Both the position numbers and the translations under genes were made by a program. A model generated the notes under the pieces. It was not told where the DNA came from, ran no database searches, and saw nothing but the letters and a program-made list of their open reading frames with translations. 64,000 bases of DNA from the NCBI RefSeq assembly GCF_000720175.1, contig NZ_JOIX01000003.1, positions 124,001 through 188,000 of the forward strand, read 5' to 3'. The DNA comes from Streptomyces sp. NRRL S-337 (GTDB lineage: Bacteria; Actinomycetota; Actinomycetes; Streptomycetales; Streptomycetaceae). Shown in pieces: positions 39,664 through 48,524 of this stretch. Every line of letters starts with the position of its first letter. Position 1 is the stretch's first letter.

Positions 39664-40862
39664 GCAACCGCGAGACCTACACTCCCTGGACCCGGGAGTA
39701 CCGCGTCGAGACCCGAGCCGCCCAGGGCGACGGCTGGCGCTGCCCGACCACCGGTGCCGTGCCGCCGCCGGTGAGCATGGGGGCGACCTTCGCCCGCGAC
39801 GACCAGTACCGCACCCCGGCCGGCTTCGCCTACCTGCGCGACCAGGGCACCCCGGGCTACCAGCAGGTCGAGGACGTCGTCGCCGGGCTGGAGGGCGGTT
39901 CCGACGCGCTGGTGTTCTCCTCCGGCATGGCCGCCGCCACCGCCGTCTTCCAGGTCCTGCCGGCCGGGGCCCGGGTCGTGGTGCCGCAGACCATGTACTT
40001 CGGCCTCACCAAGTGGCTGCTGGAGTTCGGTACGCAGCGCGGCCTGGAGGTCGTACGCGTCCCGATGGACGATCTGGACGCGGTGGCCCAGGCGGTCGAG
40101 GCGGCGCCGACCGCCCTGCTGTGGGCGGAATCCCCGGCCAACCCCACCTGGCTGGTCACCGACCTCGAAGCCTGCGCCGACATCGCCCACCGGGCCGGCG
40201 CGCTGTTCGGCGTGGACAACACCGTCCCCACGCCGGTGCACACCCGGCCCTTCGAGCTCGGCGCCGACCTGATCATGCACTCCGGCACCAAGTACCTGAA
40301 CGGTCACAACGACGTGGTGGCCGGTCTCCTGGTGGCCGCGCCGGACCTGACCGAGGAGCGCCAGGCGCTCTGGGAGCGGCTGCGCCTGCACCGCCGTCTG
40401 ACCGGCCCGATCCTCGGCCCGTGGGAGACGTACCTGCTGCTCCGCGGCATACGGACGCTCTTCCCGCGCATGCGCCAGATATCGGCCTCCGCCATGGCCC
40501 TGGCCGAGCACTTCTCCGCCCACCCGCTGGTCAGCCGGGTCGCCTACCCGGGACTGCCCACCGACCCGGGCCACAAGGTCGCCTCCCGGCAGATGACCGG
40601 CGGCTACAGCGGCATGCTCTCGCTGCACATCGCCGGGGACTGGACGCGTTCCTTGCGCGCGGCCGAACATTGCGAACTGTTCATTCGCGCCACATCCCTG
40701 GGTGGGGTGGAAAGCCTGATTGAACACCGCTACACATTCGAGGGACCGGACAGTACATCACCCAAGGACATGCTCCGGCTGTCCATCGGCGTCGAGGACC
40801 CGGCCGACCTCATCGCCGATCTGGAGCAGGCACTGGAACGCGCCGCGAAGGACGCCCCGTGA
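39660..40862 (+). CDS. PLP-dependent Cys/Met-metabolism family enzyme (400 aa)
   Basis: Fold type I enzyme of the cystathionine gamma-synthase/gamma-lyase family: SSGMAAAT (PLP phosphate region, residues about 81-88), WAESPANPTWLVTDL (about 157-171), the VDNT aspartate, and the lysine motif MHSGTKYLNGHNDVVAG (about 203-219). ATG overlaps the upstream stop as ATGA, so it is translationally coupled. The family performs beta/gamma elimination or replacement at sulfur- or oxygen-activated side chains. The N terminus with RETYTPWTREYRVETRAAQ is unlike the standard sulfur-pathway enzymes. In this operon a beta- or gamma-substitution step on a diaminopropionate-derived or serine-derived substrate is possible. 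Confidence 0.85.
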   Translation: MSNRETYTPWTREYRVETRAAQGDGWRCPTTGAVPPPVSMGATFARDDQYRTPAGFAYLRDQGTPGYQQVEDVVAGLEGGSDALVFSSGMAAATAVFQVLPAGARVVVPQTMYFGLTKWLLEFGTQRGLEVVRVPMDDLDAVAQAVEAAPTALLWAESPANPTWLVTDLEACADIAHRAGALFGVDNTVPTPVHTRPFELGADLIMHSGTKYLNGHNDVVAGLLVAAPDLTEERQALWERLRLHRRLTGPILGPWETYLLLRGIRTLFPRMRQISASAMALAEHFSAHPLVSRVAYPGLPTDPGHKVASRQMTGGYSGMLSLHIAGDWTRSLRAAEHCELFIRATSLGGVESLIEHRYTFEGPDSTSPKDMLRLSIGVEDPADLIADLEQALERAAKDAP

Positions 40863-42229
40863 GCTCAGACACCAGCAACACCAGCACCACCGACAGCACC
40901 ACCACAAGTACAAGCACCACCAGCAACACCAGCACGAGCACCAGCACCCCCACCGCGGAGAGCACCGGCGCGACGGGCAGTGGCGGCCCGGCACCCACGG
41001 AATCCGGCCAACCTGCCGCCCGGCGGGGCCTGATGGGCGACCTCTCGCTGTCCGCGGTCCTCGCCGGTTTCGTGGCCGTCGTGGTCTCGTACTCCGGCCC
41101 GCTGGTCATCGTGCTCGCCGCCGCCGCGGCCGGCCACCTGAACCAGGCGCAGACCGGCTCCTGGGTCTGGGCCATCTCCATAGGCAGCGGTCTGACCTGC
41201 ATCGGGCTCAGCCTGCGGACGAAGATGCCGGTCATCACCGCCTGGTCGACACCCGGCGCGGCCCTGCTGGTCACCAGCCTGGGTGCCTACTCGTACCCGG
41301 AAGCCATCGGCGCGTTCCTCGTCACCGGTGTCGTGATCACGCTGGTCGGGCTGACCGGGGTGTTCGGGTGGCTCATCCGGCAGGTCCCCACGGCCGTGGT
41401 GTCGGCCATGCTCGCGGGCATCCTGTTCTCCTTCGGCACCGGTGTCTTCACCTCCCTGAAGACCGCGCCGTGGATCGCCGGGCCGGTCCTGCTGGCCTAT
41501 CTGCTCGGCAAGCGGTGGCTGCCGCGTTACGCCGTGCTGATCGCGCTGGCCACCGGTGTGGTGTGCAGCGCCGTCACCTCGCGCCTGCACGTCAACCTGC
41601 ACAGCATCGAGCTGGCCCGCCCCGTGCTGACCACTCCCGAGTTCTCGATCGCCTCGCTCATCGGCATCGCGGTGCCCATGATCCTGGCCACTCTGGCCTC
41701 GCAGAACGCCCCGGGTATGGCGGTCCTCACCGCGTCCGGATACCGGCCCAAGGACCGGCTGCTGATCGGCTCGACCGGCCTGGTGTCCACGCTGCTCGCC
41801 CCGTTCGGGTCGCACGCCATCAACCTCGCGGCCATCACCGCGGCGATCTGCACCGGACCCGAGTCCCACCGCGACCCCAAGCGCCGCTATGTCGCCGGCG
41901 TCGCGTGCGGAGCGTTCTACCTCCTGATCGGCGCCTTCGGCACCACCCTCGTGGTCTTCTTCGCGGGGCTGCCCAAGGAACTGGTCGCCGCCATCGCCGG
42001 CGTCGCCCTGCTCGGGGCGCTGGCCGGTGGCCTGACCGGAGCGGTCACCGAGGAGAAGGACCGCGAGGCCGCCCTGATCACCTTCCTCACCACCGCATCG
42101 GGGGTCACCCTCCTCGGCGTCGGCTCGGCCTTCTGGGGCCTGGTCTTCGGCGTCGTGTCGCACCTCGTCCTCACCCGCTGGCGCACCACCCGCGCCGGCG
42201 CCAAGGCCCCGCAGCCCGCTACCAAGTAA
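40859..42229 (+). CDS. BenE-family transporter (456 aa) with Ser/Thr-rich N terminus
   Basis: Polytopic membrane protein with about 10-12 hydrophobic segments from residue 60 on and BenE-like motifs such as KMPVITAWSTPGAALLV (about 122-138) and LASQNAPGMAVL (about 278-289), plus FGSHAINLAAITAAI. BenE proteins are proton-coupled benzoate-type carriers. GTG start at 40859 overlaps the previous stop (GTGA). The first 50 residues are almost only Ser, Thr, Asn and Asp, encoded by a run of ACC/AGC triplets, and are probably a disordered cytoplasmic tail. As last gene of the operon it may import a precursor or export a product. Substrate unknown. Confidence 0.88.
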   Translation: MSSDTSNTSTTDSTTTSTSTTSNTSTSTSTPTAESTGATGSGGPAPTESGQPAARRGLMGDLSLSAVLAGFVAVVVSYSGPLVIVLAAAAAGHLNQAQTGSWVWAISIGSGLTCIGLSLRTKMPVITAWSTPGAALLVTSLGAYSYPEAIGAFLVTGVVITLVGLTGVFGWLIRQVPTAVVSAMLAGILFSFGTGVFTSLKTAPWIAGPVLLAYLLGKRWLPRYAVLIALATGVVCSAVTSRLHVNLHSIELARPVLTTPEFSIASLIGIAVPMILATLASQNAPGMAVLTASGYRPKDRLLIGSTGLVSTLLAPFGSHAINLAAITAAICTGPESHRDPKRRYVAGVACGAFYLLIGAFGTTLVVFFAGLPKELVAAIAGVALLGALAGGLTGAVTEEKDREAALITFLTTASGVTLLGVGSAFWGLVFGVVSHLVLTRWRTTRAGAKAPQPATK

Positions 42230-42266
42230 CCGCCTGGCACAGGCAATTACCAACCGGCACACCCTC

Positions 42267-42304
42267 AGCGGCCGCTCCGACCACCCGGTCGGGGCGGCCG
42301 CTGC
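42267..42304 (+). terminator. Hairpin terminator of the diaminopropionate operon
   Basis: A 17-bp stem (CAGCGGCCGCTCCGACC with its partner, one T-G pair) and an ACCC loop, 38 nt after the BenE stop. The SUKH-like gene converges from the other side. Confidence 0.75.
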
Positions 42305-42370
42305 CGTGTGCGCCCTCCATGCTCCGGCAGGCGAAGGCCCTTGGCATGCGGTCTCGCCCTCGGCTTCGGT

Positions 42371-43363
42371 CTAGTCCTCGCTCCCGTAACTCCCGTAACT
42401 CTCGAACCAGTGGTTGTCGAAATAGCGGGCCGTGGAGAAGGGGTGCTGTCGGTCGGTGAGCATGCGGTAGATGAATTCGGTGGTCGTACCGTCGAAGCGG
42501 ACCCAGGAGTCGGGGATGTCTTCCGTGATGAGGACGGGCCACCTGTCGGGATCGGTGCCTTCGGTGAGCCAGAAGAACGCGTCGGCCTGTTCGGTGCTCG
42601 CCCACTGCAGGAGCCCGCCGGGCGCGGGGTACAGCTCGTACGGTTCCCATAGGCCGCTGCGTCTCGCCCTTGCCCACTCGCTCAGCCACGCGGTCTGCCG
42701 CACGATGTCAGTGGTCTTGAAGCAGGAACTGGGTATGTGGAGTTGGAGATAGCCGTCGAAGGCGCCGTCCCCGAAGAGGTCGACGAGGCGTTTGTAGTCA
42801 CTGGGCAGCGGAGTCCCGAGGCGGGCCTCGGTCTCCGCCCAGTCGACCGTATGCCCTCCGGAGGCGTCCCATCCGGTCACGGCCACGACCCCGTCCACCC
42901 AGGACGAGCCCTCCGGTACGTCCGCGGCCGGATCCTGGCCTTCCGCGACCAGCACCACGGGCCGTATGCCGTCGTCGAAACGGGCGCTGCCGCAGCCGAT
43001 CCACCGGCTCCCGTGCGCCCAGGCGCGCATCTCGACGAGCCGTTCACCGAACGGGGTCAGGAGCGGCAGCCCCGTCCGCCGGGTGACGGTCGGATCGGTG
43101 TACCCGTCCATCGCCAGGCTGCGCGGCCGCCCGTAGCGTCCGCTGAGCGCCTCCTGGAGTGCGGACAGGTCGGGCCGGTGCGAAGGGTCCGGAGAGTTCG
43201 AGAGTCCGGCGGGGTTCAGCGGGGCCGACGGCACCGCCAGACATACGTGCCCCGTCGGGTGTCCGGCCTCTTCACACACCAGATCGCCGGTGCCCGGCCA
43301 GGCCAGGCGGTGGACGGCCGAGAGGAGTGCGTCCTGGCCGGCCTGTTCGTCGAGTTCGTTCAT
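42371..43363 (-). CDS. SMI1/KNR4 (SUKH)-like protein (330 aa)
   Basis: The C-terminal part shows SUKH-type features: TEARLGTPLPSDYKRLVDLFGDGAFDGYLQLH (residues about 175-206, shown here as the recognised region), and WLTEGTDPDRWPVLI. The family includes immunity proteins of polymorphic toxins and general binding proteins. The first 150 residues are a separate domain of unknown type with repeated short proline/tryptophan loops. ATG 43363 was chosen; ATG 43373 gives a longer but less supported N terminus. No toxin gene is next to it. Confidence 0.75.
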   Translation of the reverse strand: MNELDEQAGQDALLSAVHRLAWPGTGDLVCEEAGHPTGHVCLAVPSAPLNPAGLSNSPDPSHRPDLSALQEALSGRYGRPRSLAMDGYTDPTVTRRTGLPLLTPFGERLVEMRAWAHGSRWIGCGSARFDDGIRPVVLVAEGQDPAADVPEGSSWVDGVVAVTGWDASGGHTVDWAETEARLGTPLPSDYKRLVDLFGDGAFDGYLQLHIPSSCFKTTDIVRQTAWLSEWARARRSGLWEPYELYPAPGGLLQWASTEQADAFFWLTEGTDPDRWPVLITEDIPDSWVRFDGTTTEFIYRMLTDRQHPFSTARYFDNHWFESYGSYGSED

Positions 43364-43531
43364 GGCAGGCATTGAAGCGGACGCCACTGACAGCCGGGCC
43401 GGCCGGCGGCTTCGGGCTTCGGGCTTCGGCGAGCGGGCTGCTGAACCATGGCTCTTCCTCCTTGCCGATGGCGGCTCGCAATGAGTGACACTGAGGCCAG
43501 GCGTGATGATCGATACGGCGAGAGGTGTGTC

Positions 43532-44494
43532 ATGCGCGCGATGCAGTACGAGCGGTTCGGTGGCCCCGAGGTCCTGCGGGAGGCCGATGTGCCGGACCCG
43601 GTGGCAGGGCCGGGCGAGAGCCTCGTGGAGGTGGCGGCCGCCGGCGTCAACTTCGGTGACATCAAGCAGATCGCCGGCGAGCACACCGAGGGCCCGTACG
43701 CGCCGAAGGGGCCGTTACCGCGCATCCCCGGCATGGAGGTCGTCGGCCGGACCGCGGACGGCCGACGGGTGCTCGGCTATGTGGCACAGGGCGGTTACGC
43801 CGCGAGGACGGTCGTCGCCGACCGCGACCTGGTCGCGCTGCCGGACGGAGTGAGTGCCGGCGAGGCGCTGGCGTTGCTCGTCCAGGGGCTGACGGCATGG
43901 CATCTGCTGCGCTCGGTCGCGCGGATACGGCCCGGTGAGAGCGTGGTGGTGCATGCCGCCGCAGGCGGGACGGGCAGCCTCGCCCTGCAGCTGGCCCGGG
44001 AGTTCGGAGCCGGACGCATCATCGCCACGGCGTCCTCCGACGAGAAGCGCGCCTTCGCCCTGGAACTGGGCGCGGACGCGGCGATCGACGGTGGCGCGGA
44101 GGGCTACCGGGAGCGCGTCCTGGACGCCAATCACGGACACCCGGTCGACATCATCCTGGACGCCATCGGTGGTCCCGTCCTCGACTCCGCACTGGAGGCA
44201 CTCGGGTACCTGGGACGCCTGGTGACGTACGGTGCCTCCTCCCGGCAGGCCGCCGCTGCCATCGACCCCGCACGGCTCGCGGTGGACAGCATCACCGTCG
44301 CCGGCTTCTGGCTCATCCCGCTGATCGCCGCGGAGGGGGCCGGTGGCCCGGCACTCGAGGAACTGCTCGACCTCGCCGCGCGGCGACGCCTGCGGCCGCT
44401 GGTCGGTGCCGCATACGACCTCGGGCACGCCCGCGACGCCCACGAGGATCTCCTGGCCCGCCGCACCAAGGGCAAGCTGATCCTTTCCCCTTGA
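43532..44494 (+). CDS. Quinone-oxidoreductase-like alcohol dehydrogenase (320 aa)
   Basis: MDR superfamily: N-terminal GroES-like domain (MQYERFGGPEVL start; AAAGVNFGDIKQIAG at about 33-47), then the Rossmann motif VVVHAAAGGTGSLALQLA (about 138-155) and a C-terminal LARRTKGKLILSP ending typical of NADPH:quinone reductases. No zinc ligands. ATG 43532 chosen over the longer 43448 start because GAGAGG lies upstream and the family N terminus begins there. Convergent with the next gene, 5 nt between stops. Confidence 0.88.
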   Translation: MRAMQYERFGGPEVLREADVPDPVAGPGESLVEVAAAGVNFGDIKQIAGEHTEGPYAPKGPLPRIPGMEVVGRTADGRRVLGYVAQGGYAARTVVADRDLVALPDGVSAGEALALLVQGLTAWHLLRSVARIRPGESVVVHAAAGGTGSLALQLAREFGAGRIIATASSDEKRAFALELGADAAIDGGAEGYRERVLDANHGHPVDIILDAIGGPVLDSALEALGYLGRLVTYGASSRQAAAAIDPARLAVDSITVAGFWLIPLIAAEGAGGPALEELLDLAARRRLRPLVGAAYDLGHARDAHEDLLARRTKGKLILSP

Positions 44495-44499
44495 GGCCG

Positions 44500-45093
44500 T
44501 CACGCCGCGAGTGACGTGCCGATCGGCTGGTGCGTGGCCGCGCGGCGGCGGTACAGCGGGGCGAAGGAGACCAGCAGGAGTGCGGCTCCGAGCGGTATGA
44601 GGTCCTTGTCGGCGAGGGGCAGTGTGGTGTCGATGAGTACGAGGACGGGGGCCCACGGCTTGAGGATGCGCCGGACGGCGAGCTGGGCGACGAGGATGAG
44701 CTGGCCGACGAAGAAGAGCAGGGGCCCGTAGTCGTAGAAGACCGGAAGCATTCCAGGTATCGCCTGGATACGGGCGAACAGCTCCTGCATGGCGCCGTGG
44801 TCGGCAGAGAGGAACCCCACCACGAGGTCGATGAGGAACTGCACGGCAACGGCGACGGCTCCCGCCGCGCCGGTCCAAAGACCCACCGTGGCCAGCCGGT
44901 TGCGACCCGCCCACGCGCGCATCATGCCGAAGCCCTGCACGAAGAACACGAGCCCGCCGAGGAAGCACAGGTGGCCGGCGGTCCATGCGACGCCCGGTCC
45001 GCGGCTGCCGTCGAGGCCGTCGATGAGGCGGAGCACGCCGTACGCACCCATCAGGATGGGCGCGGTGAGGAATGCGGTGCGTGGTGAAGTCAT
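44500..45093 (-). CDS. Integral membrane protein with about six spans (197 aa)
   Basis: Repeated hydrophobic segments at about residues 5-20, 38-55, 65-88, 115-140 and 165-185, with short charged loops such as RAWAGRNR. The ATG at 45093 removes an unlikely 8-residue extension. No catalytic motif. Unknown function; membrane location is clear from composition. Confidence 0.78.
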   Translation of the reverse strand: MTSPRTAFLTAPILMGAYGVLRLIDGLDGSRGPGVAWTAGHLCFLGGLVFFVQGFGMMRAWAGRNRLATVGLWTGAAGAVAVAVQFLIDLVVGFLSADHGAMQELFARIQAIPGMLPVFYDYGPLLFFVGQLILVAQLAVRRILKPWAPVLVLIDTTLPLADKDLIPLGAALLLVSFAPLYRRRAATHQPIGTSLAA

Positions 45094-45181
45094 GATCAAA
45101 AAGTACGGACTCGGCACCCTGAGTCACATCAGGTACTGACCCTGGCGCATCCCCGAGATCCACCCCTGAGACGCGCCGCGG

Positions 45182-45853
45182 TCAGGAATCGCCCCGGAGC
45201 CGGTCACGCTGGATCCGGCAGGCGAAGGTTCGCCGTGCGGAGGGCGATGCGGTGGGCGATGCCGAGGGCGTGGCGGCGCCTGCGGCAGATGGGGCCTTCG
45301 CGGGGACGTCGAGAGCCCGGCTGATCTGGTCGTAGGCGTCCCGAAAGCTGCCGGACAGGAATGACCGATGCAGCCTCAGGTCCTCCTCCACGAGGCGGCG
45401 CAGCTCATCGACGTTCTGGGGGGTGAATCGCTTCCGCCCTCGGGCGAGGGCGTTGACGTAGCGGGTGCAGCGCGCGGCGTCGTGGCAGGCCTCGGAGATC
45501 TCCTCGGCGAGGCCCCACAGACGCCCTTCGAGCCATGGGACGTCGCGCTGGTCGAGGGAGAGGTCCATCAGGGGCGGTGGGTCGCCCCTCCTCGACTTCG
45601 TCACCTGCTTGGACACGGCGGGCTGGCTCATCTCGGTGAGCTGGGCAATCTTGTCCTGGGTCCAGCCCAAGCCGGCGAACATCCTGATCATTTCGGTGCG
45701 CAGCTTCCGCATCTCCTCGCCCGCACGGATGACCTCGTTCATGCCGGCGAGTATCCGCGCGGCCTGTTCCTCGGTGAGCGTCTGCGAGGGCTGGTGCGCG
45801 CCGCCCTCGTTGGGGTCCCTGATGTCGTTGCCTCCCACAACTTGGTTATACAC
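45182..45853 (-). CDS. HTH DNA-binding regulator (223 aa)
   Basis: A central helix-turn-helix (GWTQDKIAQLTEMSQPAVSKQV, residues about 65-86) preceded by a helical MNEVIRAGEEMRKLRTEMI stretch, then a Leu/Asp-rich domain and a Ser/Ala/Pro-rich tail. GTG start at 45853 with GGGGAAGG immediately before; a downstream GTG near 45840 is an alternative. Divergent from the hydrolase gene at 45895, with a 28-bp palindrome between, so likely autoregulatory. No standard regulator family was recognised beyond the HTH. Confidence 0.75.
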   Translation of the reverse strand: MYNQVVGGNDIRDPNEGGAHQPSQTLTEEQAARILAGMNEVIRAGEEMRKLRTEMIRMFAGLGWTQDKIAQLTEMSQPAVSKQVTKSRRGDPPPLMDLSLDQRDVPWLEGRLWGLAEEISEACHDAARCTRYVNALARGRKRFTPQNVDELRRLVEEDLRLHRSFLSGSFRDAYDQISRALDVPAKAPSAAGAATPSASPTASPSARRTFACRIQRDRLRGDS

Positions 45854-45869
45854 CTTCCCCGTTCACCGT

Positions 45870-45897
45870 CATAACCCGGTTGTACAACCTGGTTATG
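45870..45897. promoter_or_regulatory. 28-bp palindromic operator between HTH and hydrolase genes
   Basis: Outer arms CATAACC and GGTTATG, inner core GGTTGTACAACC (45878-45889, perfect). Only one base pair of the whole symmetry is broken. A related ACAACTTGGTTATAC sequence lies at 45837-45851 at the start of the HTH gene. It overlaps the ATG at 45895. Confidence 0.7.
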
Positions 45898-46755
45898 ACT
45901 GCCACCATGCGCGTCATGTCTCTTACCTTCTCTGCGCCCGACGGCACCCGGCTCGCCTACCGCATACAGGGCGAGGGCCGCCCCGTGGTCTGCCTCCCGG
46001 GCGGCCCCATGGATTCCCGCTATCTCGGCGACCTCGGCGGCCTGGCGGCGCACCACCAGGTGATCTTCCTGGACCTTCGCGGCACCGGTAGGTCCGCGAT
46101 TCCCGAGGACCCTTCCACCTACCGCTGCGACCGCCTCGTCGACGATGTCGAGGCCCTGCGCGTCCACCTCGGACTCGCCCGGATCGATCTGCTGGGCCAC
46201 TCCGCCGGCGCGAACCTCGCGACGCAATACGCGGCCCGCTACCCGGACCACGTCAGCAAACTCGCCCTGATCGCCCCCGGTGCTCGCGCCGTCGGCATCG
46301 CGATCCCCGGCGAGACACGACGTGAGCTCGCACAACTACGGCAAGGCGAACCGTGGTTCGCGTCGGCCTTTGCCGCCCTTGAGGCGATCACCGAGGGCGC
46401 GGGCAGCGACTGGGAGGCCATCGCCCCCTTCCTCTACGGCCGGTGGGACACTGCCGCGCAGCACCACCACGCGGCCAGCCGGCCGAGCAATCAGGAAGCC
46501 GTCGCTCTCTTCGCGGCCGAGGGCGCCTTCACCCCGGAGGCCACGCGTACGGCACTCGCCGCCTACGAGCGCCCCGCCCTGCTGCTCGCCGGAGAATTCG
46601 ACCTGAACAGCCCGCCACAGGCGGTCGCGGAGTTCGCGGGGCTGTTCCCCGACGCCACACTCTCCGTGCAGCCGGGAGCGGGCCACTACCCCTGGCTCGA
46701 CGACGCCGACCGGTTCGTGGCAACCACCGCGGCGTTCCTGGGGCAAGCCGCCTGA
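45895..46755 (+). CDS. Alpha/beta hydrolase (286 aa)
   Basis: Catalytic serine motif [11 protein letters not shown] (GHSAG at residues about 100-104), the oxyanion-type LPGGP turn near residue 37, an acidic residue region near [13 protein letters not shown] (about 228-240) and the final histidine in GAGHYPW (about 258-264). Proline iminopeptidase/haloalkane type. Start taken as ATG 45895, which overlaps the palindromic operator; ATG 45907 or 45916 are possible. Divergent from the HTH regulator, probably its target. Substrate unknown. Confidence 0.85.
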   Translation: MTATMRVMSLTFSAPDGTRLAYRIQGEGRPVVCLPGGPMDSRYLGDLGGLAAHHQVIFLDLRGTGRSAIPEDPSTYRCDRLVDDVEALRVHLGLARIDLLGHSAGANLATQYAARYPDHVSKLALIAPGARAVGIAIPGETRRELAQLRQGEPWFASAFAALEAITEGAGSDWEAIAPFLYGRWDTAAQHHHAASRPSNQEAVALFAAEGAFTPEATRTALAAYERPALLLAGEFDLNSPPQAVAEFAGLFPDATLSVQPGAGHYPWLDDADRFVATTAAFLGQAA

Positions 46756-46867
46756 CCACCTTCCCGAGGCGGCCCGTGGGCCCGGAGCCCGGGCACGCAC
46801 GGGCAGCAGAGCAGTGTGTGCCGATATTCGGTTCAATGCCGTGGGGGCAGCGCCCTACTGTGGCGCG

Positions 46868-47401
46868 GTGACGACTCAGATGATCATTCTCAACGGTGGT
46901 TCCAGCTCGGGGAAGTCCGGGATCGTGCGGTGTCTGCAGGCCGTATTGCCGGATCCGTGGCTGGCGTTCGGCTGCGACTCGTTCGTCGACGCCATGCCCG
47001 CGAAGATGCAGGCGTCGGACGGCGGGATCGTGTTCGCGGCGGACGGCGAGGTGAGCGTCGGGGCGGATTTCCGGGCGCTGGAGGCGGCCTGGACGGAAGG
47101 CATCGCGGCGATGGCCCGGGCGGGCGCCAGGATCATCGTCGATGAGGTCTTCCTCGGCGGAACGGCCTCCCAGCAGCGGTGGCAGAAAGCACTCGGCGAA
47201 CTGGGCGTGCTGTGGGTCGGCGTCAGGTGTGAGCGTGCGGTCGCCGCGGGACGGGAGGTCGCACGAGGAGATCGCATCCAGGGGATGGCCGCGGCGCAGG
47301 CGGATGCGGTTCACCAGGGGGTGTTCTACGACCTGGAGGTGGACACGACGCATACCGAGTCCCTGGCGTGCGCGCGCACCATCGCGGCCCACGTCAGCTG
47401 A
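46868..47401 (+). CDS. cpt: Chloramphenicol phosphotransferase-like kinase (177 aa)
   Basis: Very close in sequence, from memory, to the Streptomyces venezuelae chloramphenicol 3-O-phosphotransferase: P-loop [12 protein letters not shown] (residues about 8-19), the catalytic aspartate at residue 37 in AFGCDSF, and the C-terminal [13 protein letters not shown] segment. Length (177 versus 178) also fits. The enzyme phosphorylates the 3-hydroxyl of chloramphenicol, giving resistance. GTG 46868 was chosen because it matches the family N terminus. No chloramphenicol biosynthesis gene is in the window, so it is a stand-alone resistance or housekeeping kinase. Confidence 0.88.
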   Translation: MTTQMIILNGGSSSGKSGIVRCLQAVLPDPWLAFGCDSFVDAMPAKMQASDGGIVFAADGEVSVGADFRALEAAWTEGIAAMARAGARIIVDEVFLGGTASQQRWQKALGELGVLWVGVRCERAVAAGREVARGDRIQGMAAAQADAVHQGVFYDLEVDTTHTESLACARTIAAHVS

Positions 47402-47524
47402 ACGCCGGATCGGTGCGCCCCGGCCGATCAGCATCCGCACGAGCTGGTGGTCGTGGCCCATTCCCGGGTTCCGGAATTGCGTTGTGAGGGCGACCTTGAG
47501 CTTTTGCACTGAATTCCGGCTAGC

Positions 47525-48058
47525 TCACGGTCTGCTCACCGCCCGGCGCGCGCGATGCCGGCGTACCGCGTCGCGGTTGGTGCACCGCGGGGAGCAGTAG
47601 CGCTGCCGCCCGGTGGGAGAGGTGTCAGCGAAGATCAGCGTGCACTCGGCAACGGCGCACCGTCGGAGCCGGTGCATGCCCCGCCCCACCAGATGCAGCG
47701 CGGTGCCCACGGAGATGAGGGAGAAGAGCAGGGAGCCGAGGGGCTGGTCGGCGTCGCGGTAGTGCAGGTGCCAGCCGCTGCCCGCGTGGTCGGTCAGCCG
47801 CGGATGGGCGGCGGTCGCCCCCAGCATCTCGTTGAGCAACGCGGCCCGCGCACGCTCGTCGTCGGCGGTGTCGACGACCTTCTCCCATGCCTCCAGCGCG
47901 ACGTGGACACGCTCCAAGTCTCGTGATGTCACCGGGAGTTCGAGCACCAGCCCGGCGGCGCGGCAGCGGTCCGCGAGCTCCTCCGGGCTCGTCGGCCGCC
48001 GGTTCGCCAGGTCCGCGGCCAGGTTCACGGCATCCTCGCCGTAAGGGTTGAGGTGCAT
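47525..48058 (-). CDS. CGNR zinc-finger protein (177 aa)
   Basis: A conserved N-terminal domain starting MHLNPYGEDAVNLAADLAN and a C-terminal zinc finger (CAVAEC then YCSPRCTNRDAV, residues about 137-167), where the usual CGNR is CTNR. Such proteins are actinobacterial putative stress-response regulators. ATG 48058 matches the typical family start; the longer frame upstream is not family-like. Divergent from a decayed GNAT gene. Confidence 0.88.
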   Translation of the reverse strand: MHLNPYGEDAVNLAADLANRRPTSPEELADRCRAAGLVLELPVTSRDLERVHVALEAWEKVVDTADDERARAALLNEMLGATAAHPRLTDHAGSGWHLHYRDADQPLGSLLFSLISVGTALHLVGRGMHRLRRCAVAECTLIFADTSPTGRQRYCSPRCTNRDAVRRHRARRAVSRP

Positions 48059-48084
48059 AAGACCATTACAGCATCGTGCTCGGC

Positions 48085-48406
48085 ATGGCACATCACAAGC
48101 ACCACCCACACCACGAACCCGACACCGGACACGCCGGCGAGCTGCGTCGGGCGCGGCGGGACGACATCGCGGGGCCGCTACGCCTGCGGGCCCTGGTGTT
48201 CGGGACGCTGGGCGGTGATTTCTCTCACCGACCCGGCGTACCGGCGGCGCGGGCACCGTCGCGCGATCATGCAAGGCCTGCTCGACCGGTTCCGGGAGCT
48301 CGAGGTCTGCCGGGTGGGCCTGTACGCCTCGGTCGACGGCGAACCGCTCTACCGTGCGCTAGGTTTCGTCGACCACCCCGACCCGTCGCTGTATTGGCGA
48401 CCGTGA
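48085..48406 (+). pseudogene. GNAT acetyltransferase remnant
   Basis: An N-terminal GNAT piece (GELRRARRDDIAGPLRLRALVFG) lies in one frame from ATG 48085; after about 48215 the family sequence carries on in the next frame (SLTDPAYRRRGHRRAIMQGLL, then EPLYRALGFVDHPDPSLYW). The joined product is only about 107 residues, some 50-70 short of a normal GNAT, and lacks the strands between. So there is an internal deletion plus a frame change. It is not expected to be active. Confidence 0.6.
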
Positions 48407-48524
48407 GAGGTGGTCGGCCGTGACATCCCTGGAACCTCAACAGCCTCGACACCCCCGTCTGCCTCACCCGCCGCCGCATCAGCCTCGGCCGTCCCGGCAC
48501 TGCGTCACCCCGGGCCGAGGGCCA

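Noticed and set aside
45880..45894. Hydrolase start at TTG 45880
   Set aside because: It lies inside the palindrome without a ribosome site; ATG codons at 45895, 45907 and 45916 fit the family better.
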